Assembly: GCF_026212465.1 (NCBI RefSeq)
Contig: NC_080062.1
Coordinates: 10,916,217-10,980,216, forward strand
Direction of reading: 5' to 3'
DNA from: Amaranthus tricolor
Taxonomy: Eukaryota > Streptophyta > Magnoliopsida > Caryophyllales > Amaranthaceae
DNA length: 64,000 nucleotides
Shown here: positions 52,346 through 61,428 of the stretch, in pieces
Layout of the letters: every line of letters starts with the position of its first letter
How positions within the stretch are numbered: position 1 is the first letter of the stretch
Notes under the pieces: model-generated
The model's input: the letters and a program-made list of their open reading frames with translations, nothing else
Databases searched by the model: none
Told to the model about the DNA's origin: nothing
Position numbers and translations under genes: made by a program

Positions 52346-54550
52346 GGCACTTTTGCGCATAAAGTAGCTCAAACTTGGTTTGTTTTGCTCGAAACTTGGC
52401 GTACAATACTATTTCGCATACATTATTTTGTTGAAGTGGTTAGAGTTGAAAATTAAAGTCGTATGCTAGATATTATGTGTTAGGTTGCGATTTTATGAGT
52501 TTTTAAACCTTTTTGGCACTTTCACGCATAAAGTAGCTCAAACGTGGTTTTTTCTGCACGAATCTCTGCACACAAAACTATTTGGTATATATTATTGTGT
52601 TGAGGTGGTTAGAATTGTAAATCATAGTCATATGCTAGAAATTAAGTGTTAAGTTGCGATTTTATGCGTTTTAAGCTTTTTTGGCACTTTCGCGCATAAA
52701 GTAGCTCAAACTTGGTTTGTTTTGCACGAAACATGGCGCACAACACTATTTGGTATAATTATTGTGTCGAAGTAGTTAGAATTGAAAATAATACTCATAT
52801 GATAGAAATTACGTGTTAAGTTGCAATTTTATGTGTTTTTAACCTTCTTTGGCACTTTCACGCATAAAGTAGCTAAAATATCGTTTGTTTTACACGAAAC
52901 TTGGCACACAATACTATTTGATCTATAACATTGTGTTGAAATGGTTAGAAATGTTAATCATAGTCATATGATTGAAATTACGTGTTAAGTTGTGATTTTA
53001 TGCGTTTTTAAGCTTTTTTGGCACTTTCTTGCATAAAGTAGCTCAAACTTGGTTTGTTTTGCACAAAACTTGACGCACAACAATATTTCGCATATATTAT
53101 TGTGTTGAAATGGTTATAATTGAAAATTATAGTCATATGCTAGATATTACGTGTTAAGTCGCGATTTAATGCGTTTTTAAGCTTTTTTGGCACTTTTTGT
53201 GCATAAAGTAGCTCAAACTTGGTTTGTTTTGCACGAAACTTGGCGCACAACACTATTTCGAATATATTATTGTGTTGAAGTGGTTAGAGTTGAAAATCAT
53301 AGTCATATGCTAGATATTACGTGTTAAGTTGCGATTTTATGCGTTTTAAAACCTTTTTGGCACTTTCACGCATAAAGTAGCTCAAATATGGTTTGTTCTA
53401 CACGAATCTTAGCACACATCACTATTTGGTATATCTTATTGTGTTGAGGTGGTTAGAATTGTAAATCATAGACATTTGCTAGAAATTAAGTGTTAAGTTG
53501 CGATTTTATGCGTTTTAAGCTTTTTTTGCACTTTCGCGCATAAAGTAGCTCAAATGTGGTTTGTTTTGCACGAAACTTGGCGCACAACACCATTTGGTAT
53601 AATTATTGTGTTGAAGTGGTTAGAATTGAAAATCATACTCATATGATAGAAATTACGTGTTAAGTTGCAATTTTATACGTTTTAAAGCTTTTTTGGCACT
53701 TTCGTGCATAAAGTAGCTCAAACTTGGTTTGTTTTGCACCAATCTTGGCACCCAACACTATTTGGTATATATTATTGTGGTTAGGTGGTTAGAATTGAAA
53801 ATCATAGTCATATGCTAGAAATTACATGTTAAGTTGCGATTTTATTCGTTTTTATTCTTTTTGGCACTTTTGCGCGTAATGTAGCTCAAACTTGGTTTGT
53901 ATTGCACGAAACATGACACACAACACTATTTGGAATATATTATTGTGATGAGGAGGTTAGACATATGCTAGAAATTACGTGCTAAGTTGCAATTTTATGC
54001 GATTTTAAGCTTCTTTGGCACTTTCACGCATAAAGTAGCTAAATATTCGTTTGTTTTACATGAAATTTGGCACACAACACTATTTTATATATAATATTGT
54101 GTTGAAATGATTAGAATTGATAATCATATTCATATAATAGAAATTACGTGTTAAGTTGCGATTTTATGCGTTTTTAAGCTTTTTGGCACGAAACTTGGTT
54201 TGTTTTGCACGAAACTTGGCGCACAACACTATTTCGCATATATTATTGTGTGGAGGTGGTTAGAATTGAAAATCATAGTCATATGCTAGATATTACGTGT
54301 TAAGTTGCAATTTTATGTGTTTTTAAGCGTTTTTGGCACTTTTGCGCATAAAGTAGCTCAAACTTGTTTTGTTTTGCACGAAACTTTGCGCACAACACTA
54401 TTTCGCATATATTATTGTGTCGAAGTGGTTAGAGTTGATAATCATAGTCATATGCTAGATATTACGTGTTAAGTTGCGATTTTATGCGTTTTTAAACCTT
54501 TTTGGCACTTTGACGCATAAAGTAGCTCAAACATTGTTTGTTCTGGACGA
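52346..54550 (+). repeat. ~2.2 kb satellite block, copy 2
   Basis: This copy matches 61,429-63,650 at a constant offset of 9,083 bp over its first 1.8 kb or so. Markers are ttgctcgaaac at 52,387, gtcgtatgctag, gttaggttgcg and gatctata at 52,920. About 19 bp are missing at 54,185, where ggcacgaaacttgg replaces the usual head. Homology stops at about 54,550 (ttctggacga), inside a monomer starting at 54,504. From there on the sequence is hexamer. Confidence 0.9.
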
Positions 54551-54672
54551 AACTTGGCACACAACACTATTTGGTATATATTATTGTGTTGAAGTGGTTA
54601 GAATTGAAAATCATAGTCATATGCTAGAAATTACGTGTTAAGTAGCAATTTTATGCGTTTTTAAGCTTCTTT
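54504..54672 (+). repeat. Chimeric boundary monomer, left edge of hexamer array
   Basis: The head (actttgacgcat, acattgtttgttctggacga) belongs to the ~2.2 kb block, as at 63,615-63,652. The tail (gttaagtagcaatttt and gcttctttgg) belongs to hexamer monomer d. The switch falls near 54,550-54,560 at gaaacttggcac or gaatcttggcac. Confidence 0.85.
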
Positions 54673-56529
54673 GGCACTTTCACGCATAAAGTAGCTAAAC
54701 CTTCGATTGTTTTACACGAAACTTGGCACACAAGACTATTTAATATATAATATTGTGTTGAAGTGGTTAGAATTGATAATCATAGTAATATGATAGAAAT
54801 TACGTGTTAAGTTGCGATTTTATGCGTTTTAAAGCTTTTTTAGCACTTTCGTGCATAAAGTAGCTCAAGCGTGGTTTGTTTTGCAAGAAACTTGGCGCAC
54901 AACACTATTTGGCATATATTATTGTGTTGAAGTGGTTAGAATTGAAAATCATAGTCATATGCTAGATATTACGTGTTAAGTTGCGATTTTATGCGTTTTT
55001 AAGCTTTTTTGGCACTTTTTATGCATAAAATAGCTCAAACTTGGTTTGTTTTGCACGCAACTTGGCGCACAACACTATTTCGCATATATTATTGTGTTGA
55101 AGTGGTTAGAGATGAAAGTCACAGTCATATACTAAATATTACGTGTTAAGTTGCGATTTTATGCGCTTTTAAACCTTTTTGGCACTTTCACGCATAAAGT
55201 AGCTTAAACATGGTTTTTTTCTGCACCAATCATGGCACACATCACTATTTGGTATATCTTATTGTGTTGAGGTGGTTAGAATTGCAAATCATAGTCATAT
55301 GCTAGAAATTAATTGTAAGTTGCGATATTATGCGTTTTAAGGTTTTTTGGCACTTTCGCGCATAAAGTAGATCAAACTTGGTTTGTTTTGCACGAAAGTT
55401 GGCACACAACACTATTTCGTATAATTATTGTGTTGAAGTGGTTAGAATTGAAAATCATACTCATATGATAGAAATTACGTGTTAAGTTGCGATTTTATGC
55501 GTTTTTAAGCTTTTTTGGCCTTTTCGTGCATAAAGTAGCTCAAACTTGGTTTGTTCTGCACGACTTTTGGCACACAACACTATTTGGTATATATTATTGT
55601 GTTGAAGTGGTTAGAATTGAAAATCATAGTCATATGCTAGAAATTACGTGTTAAGTAGCAATTTTATGCGTTTTTAAGCTTCTTTGGCACTTTCACGCAT
55701 AAAGTAGCTAAACCTTCGTTTGTTTTACACGAAACTTGGCACACAACACTATTTAATATATAATATTGTGTTCAAGTGGTTAGAATTGATAATCATAGTA
55801 ATATGATAGAAATTACGTGTTAAGTTGCGATTTTATGCGTTTTAAAGCTTTTTTAGCACTTTCGTGCATAAAGTAGCTCAAGCGTGGTTTGTTTTGCAAG
55901 AAACTTGGCGCACAACACTATTTGGCATATATTATTGTGTTGAAGTGGTTAGAATTGAAAATCATAGTCATATGCTAGATATTACGTGTGAAGTTGCGAT
56001 TTTATGCGTTTTTAAGCTTTTTTGGCACTTTTTATGCATAAAATAGCTCAAACTTGGTTTGTTTTGCACGAAACTTGGCGCACAACACTATTTCGCATAT
56101 ATTATTGTGTTGAAGTGGTTAGAGATGAAACTCATAGTCATATACTAGATATTACGTGTTAAGTTGCGATTTTATGCGCTTTTAAACCTTTTTGGCACTT
56201 TCACGCATAAAGTAGCTCAAACATGGTTTTTTTCTGCACCAATCATGGCACACATCACTATTTGGTATATCTTATTGTGTTGAGGTGGTTAGAATTGCAA
56301 ATCATGGTCATATGCTAGAAATTAATTGTAAGTTGCGATATTATGCGTTTTAAGCTTTTTTGGCACTTTCGCGCATAAAGTAGATCAAACTTGGTTTGTT
56401 TTGCACGAAAGTTGGCACACAAAAATATTTCGTATAATTATTGTGTTGAAGTGGTTAGAATTGAAAATCATACTCATATGATAGAAATTACGTGTTAAGT
56501 TGCGATTTTATGCGTTTTTAAGCTTTTTT

Positions 56530-56698
56530 GGCCTTTTCGTGCATAAAGTAGCTCAAACTTGGTTTGTTCTGCACGACTTTTGGCACACAACACTATTTGG
56601 TATATATTATTGTGTTGAAGTGGTTAGAATTGAAAATCATAGTCATATGCTAGAAATTACGTGTTAAGTAGCAATTTTATGCGTTTTTAAGCTTCTTT
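56530..56698 (+). repeat. Hexamer monomer d, an m5/m6 fusion
   Basis: The head and middle follow m5 (gtgcataaagtag, gtttgttctgcacgac, gaaaatcatagtcatatgc). The tail follows m6 (acgtgttaagt, gcaattttatg, then gcttctttgg), and it is followed by an m7-like monomer. No separate m6 type with cataatgtag occurs in the hexamer. The fusion removes one monomer from the ancestral order. It repeats in every unit and also at 42,812-42,977. Confidence 0.85.
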
Positions 56699-57880
56699 GG
56701 CACTTTCACGCATAAAGTAGCTAAACCTTCGTTTGTTTTACACGAAACTTGGCACACAACACTATTTAATATATAATATTGTGTTCAAGTGGTTAGAATT
56801 GATAATCATAGTAATATGATAGAAATTACGTGTTAAGTTGCGATTTTATGCGTTTTAAAGCTTTTTTAGCACTTTCGTGCATAAAGTAGCTCAAGCGTGG
56901 TTTGTTTTGCAAGAAACTTGGCGCACAACACTATTTGGCATATATTATTGTGTTGAAGTGGTTAGAATTGAAAATCATAGTCATATGCTAGATATTACGT
57001 GTGAAGTTGCGATTTTATGCGTTTTTAAGCTTTTTTGGCACTTTTTATGCATAAAATAGCTCAAACTTGGTTTGTTTTGCACGAAACTTGGCGCACAACA
57101 CTATTTCGCATATATTATTGTGTTGAAGTGGTTAGAGATGAAACTCATAGTCATATACTAGATATTACGTGTTAAGTTGCGATTTTATGCGCTTTTAAAC
57201 CTTTTTGGCACTTTCACGCATAAAGTAGCTCAAACATGGTTTTTTTCTGCACCAATCATGGCACACATCACTATTTGGTATATCTTATTGTGTTGAGGTG
57301 GTTAGAATTGCAAATCATGGTCATATGCTAGAAATTAATTGTAAGTTGCGATATTATGCGTTTTAAGCTTTTTTGGCACTTTCGCGCATAAAGTAGATCA
57401 AACTTGGTTTGTTTTGCACGAAAGTTGGCACACAAAAATATTTCGTATAATTATTGTGTTGAAGTGGTTAGAATTGAAAATCATACTCATATGATAGAAA
57501 TTACGTGTTAAGTTGCGATTTTATGCGTTTTTAAGCTTTTTTGGCCTTTTCGTGCATAAAGTAGCTCAAACTTGGTTTGTTCTGCACGACTTTTGGCACA
57601 CAACACTATTTGGTATATATTATTGTGTTGAAGTGGTTAGAATTGAAAATCATAGTCATATGCTAGAAATTACGTGTTAAGTAGCAATTTTATGCGTTTT
57701 TAAGCTTCTTTGGCACTTTCACGCATAAAGTAGCTAAACCTTCGTTTGTTTTACACGAAACTTGGCACACAACACTATTTAATATATAATATTGTGTTCA
57801 AGTGGTTAGAATTGATAATCATAGTAATATGATAGAAATTACGTGTTAAGTTGCGATTTTATGCGTTTTAAAGCTTTTTT

Positions 57881-58895
57881 AGCACTTTCGTGCATAAAGT
57901 AGCTCAAGCGTGGTTTGTTTTGCAAGAAACTTGGCGCACAACACTATTTGGCATATATTATTGTGTTGAAGTGGTTAGAATTGAAAATCATAGTCATATG
58001 CTAGATATTACGTGTGAAGTTGCGATTTTATGCGTTTTTTAAGCTTTTTTTGGCACTTTTTATGCATAAAATAGCTCAAACTTGGTTTGTTTTGCACGAA
58101 ACTTGGCGCACAACACTATTTCGCATATATTATTGTGTTGAAGTGGTTAGAGATGAAACTCATAGTCATATACTAGATATTACGTGTTAAGTTGCGATTT
58201 TATGCGCTTTTAAACCTTTTTGGCACTTTCACGCATAAAGTAGCTCAAACATGGTTTTTTTCTGCACCAATCATGGCACACATCACTATTTGGTATATCT
58301 TATTGTGTTGAGGTGGTTAGAATTGCAAATCATGGTCATATGCTAGAAATTAATTGTAAGTTGCGATATTATGCGTTTTAAGCTTTTTTGGCACTTTCGC
58401 GCATAAAGTAGATCAAACTTGGTTTGTTTTGCACGAAAGTTGGCACACAAAAATATTTCGTATAATTATTGTGTTGAAGTGGTTAGAATTGAAAATCATA
58501 CTCATATGATAGAAATTACGTGTTAAGTTGCGATTTTATGCGTTTTTAAGCTTTTTTGGCCTTTTCGTGCATAAAGTAGCTCAAACTTGGTTTGTTCTGC
58601 ACGACTTTTGGCACACAACACTATTTGGTATATATTATTGTGTTGAAGTGGTTAGAATTGAAAATCATAGTCATATGCTAGAAATTACGTGTTAAGTAGC
58701 AATTTTATGCGTTTTTAAGCTTCTTTGGCACTTTCACGCATAAAGTAGCTAAACCTTCGTTTGTTTTACACGAAACTTGGCACACAACACTATTTAATAT
58801 ATAATATTGTGTTCAAGTGGTTAGAATTGATAATCATAGTAATATGATAGAAATTACGTGTTAAGTTGCGATTTTATGCGTTTTAAAGCTTTTTT
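57881..58895 (+). repeat. Hexamer unit with two single-T insertions
   Basis: This unit is 1,015 bp instead of 1,013. At about 58,034-58,051 the cgttttt run has six T instead of five, and the run before ggcac has seven instead of six. No other difference from adjacent units was seen by eye. Confidence 0.9.
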
Positions 58896-61428
58896 AGCAC
58901 TTTCGTGCATAAAGTAGCTCAAGCGTGGTTTGTTTTGCAAGAAACTTGGCGCACAACACTATTTGGCATATATTATTGTGTTGAAGTGGTTAGAATTGAA
59001 AATCATAGTCATATGCTAGATATTACGTGTGAAGTTGCGATTTTATGCGTTTTTAAGCTTTTTTGGCACTTTTTATGCATAAAATAGCTCAAACTTGGTT
59101 TGTTTTGCACGAAACTTGGCGCACAACACTATTTCGCATATATTATTGTGTTGAAGTGGTTAGAGATGAAACTCATAGTCATATACTAGATATTACGTGT
59201 TAAGTTGCGATTTTATGCGCTTTTAAACCTTTTTGGCACTTTCACGCATAAAGTAGCTCAAACATGGTTTTTTTCTGCACCAATCATGGCACACATCACT
59301 ATTTGGTATATCTTATTGTGTTGAGGTGGTTAGAATTGCAAATCATGGTCATATGCTAGAAATTAATTGTAAGTTGCGATATTATGCGTTTTAAGCTTTT
59401 TTGGCACTTTCGCGCATAAAGTAGATCAAACTTGGTTTGTTTTGCACGAAAGTTGGCACACAAAAATATTTCGTATAATTATTGTGTTGAAGTGGTTAGA
59501 ATTGAAAATCATACTCATATGATAGAAATTACGTGTTAAGTTGCGATTTTATGCGTTTTTAAGCTTTTTTGGCCTTTTCGTGCATAAAGTAGCTCAAACT
59601 TGGTTTGTTCTGCACGACTTTTGGCACACAACACTATTTGGTATATATTATTGTGTTGAAGTGGTTAGAATTGAAAATCATAGTCATATGCTAGAAATTA
59701 CGTGTTAAGTAGCAATTTTATGCGTTTTTAAGCTTCTTTGGCACTTTCACGCATAAAGTAGCTAAACCTTCGTTTGTTTTACACGAAACTTGGCACACAA
59801 CACTATTTAATATATAATATTGTGTTCAAGTGGTTAGAATTGATAATCATAGTAATATGATAGAAATTACGTGTTAAGTTGCGATTTTATGCGTTTTAAA
59901 GCTTTTTTAGCACTTTCGTGCATAAAGTAGCTCAAGCGTGGTTTGTTTTGCAAGAAACTTGGCGCACAACACTATTTGGCATATATTATTGTGTTGAAGT
60001 GGTTAGAATTGAAAATCATAGTCATATGCTAGATATTACGTGTGAAGTTGCGATTTTATGCGTTTTTAAGCTTTTTTGGCACTTTTTATGCATAAAATAG
60101 CTCAAACTTGGTTTGTTTTGCACGAAACTTGGCGCACAACACTATTTCGCATATATTATTGTGTTGAAGTGGTTAGAGATGAAACTCATAGTCATATACT
60201 AGATATTACGTGTTAAGTTGCGATTTTATGCGCTTTTAAACCTTTTTGGCACTTTCACGCATAAAGTAGCTCAAACATGGTTTTTTTCTGCACCAATCAT
60301 GGCACACATCACTATTTGGTATATCTTATTGTGTTGAGGTGGTTAGAATTGCAAATCATGGTCATATGCTAGAAATTAATTGTAAGTTGCGATATTATGC
60401 GTTTTAAGCTTTTTTGGCACTTTCGCGCATAAAGTAGATCAAACTTGGTTTGTTTTGCACGAAAGTTGGCACACAAAAATATTTCGTATAATTATTGTGT
60501 TGAAGTGGTTAGAATTGAAAATCATACTCATATGATAGAAATTACGTGTTAAGTTGCGATTTTATGCGTTTTTAAGCTTTTTTGGCCTTTTCGTGCATAA
60601 AGTAGCTCAAACTTGGTTTGTTCTGCACGACTTTTGGCACACAACACTATTTGGTATATATTATTGTGTTGAAGTGGTTAGAATTGAAAATCATAGTCAT
60701 ATGCTAGAAATTACGTGTTAAGTAGCAATTTTATGCGTTTTTAAGCTTCTTTGGCACTTTCACGCATAAAGTAGCTAAACCTTCGTTTGTTTTACACGAA
60801 ACTTGGCACACAACACTATTTAATATATAATATTGTGTTCAAGTGGTTAGAATTGATAATCATAGTAATATGATAGAAATTACGTGTTAAGTTGCGATTT
60901 TATGCGTTTTAAAGCTTTTTTAGCACTTTCGTGCATAAAGTAGCTCAAGCGTGGTTTGTTTTGCAAGAAACTTGGCGCACAACACTATTTGGCATATATT
61001 ATTGTGTTGAAGTGGTTAGAATTGAAAATCATAGTCATATGCTAGATATTACGTGTGAAGTTGCGATTTTATGCGTTTTTAAGCTTTTTTGGCACTTTTT
61101 ATGCATAAAATAGCTCAAACTTGGTTTGTTTTGCACGAAACTTGGCGCACAACACTATTTCGCATATATTATTGTGTTGAAGTGGTTAGAGATGAAACTC
61201 ATAGTCATATACTAGATATTACGTGTTAAGTTGCGATTTTATGCGCTTTTAAACCTTTTTGGCACTTTCACGCATAAAGTAGCTCAAACATGGTTTTTTT
61301 CTGCACCAATCATGGCACACATCACTATTTGGTATATCTTATTGTGTTGAGGTGGTTAGAATTGCAAATCATAGTCATATGCTAGAAATTAATTGTAAGT
61401 TGCGATATTATGCGTTTTAAGCATTTTT

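Larger units (their letters stand above)
39771..54550 (+). repeat. Diverged ~169-bp satellite array, middle region
   Basis: About 87 monomers in the same orientation, without one dominant higher-order period. The octamer-like type order can still be followed in stretches (for example, near 49,330-50,340: m2, m3, m4, m5, m6, m7, m8 types). The region holds several truncated monomers, two copies of a ~2.2 kb block and an old relative of the hexamer unit. No gene or mobile element was seen. Confidence 0.94.
54550..61428 (+). repeat. Young hexamer higher-order repeat array, 1,013 bp x ~6.8
   Basis: Monomer f (agcacttt, then caagcgtgg) starts at 54842, 55855, 56868, 57881, 58896, 59909 and 60922, with spacings 1013, 1013, 1013, 1015, 1013 and 1013. 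Interior units look identical by eye apart from two single-T gains. One unit: f 55855, a 56024, b 56194, c 56362, d 56530, e 56699, with lengths 169, 170, 168, 168, 169 and 169. Markers: a ctttttatgcat and agagatgaaactc; b ggtttttttctgcacc and tatcttattg; c acaaaaatatttcg; d ggccttttcgtgc and gttaagtagcaa; e taaaccttcg and gttcaagtgg; f caagcgtgg and gtgtgaagttg. It ends at 61,428, where the third ~2.2 kb block begins. Confidence 0.97.

Noticed and set aside
55864..61113. Five identical 60-codon frames at 1,013-bp spacing
   Set aside because: They are the same satellite phase in successive hexamer units. They vanish in the unit with two extra T, showing no constraint on the frame.
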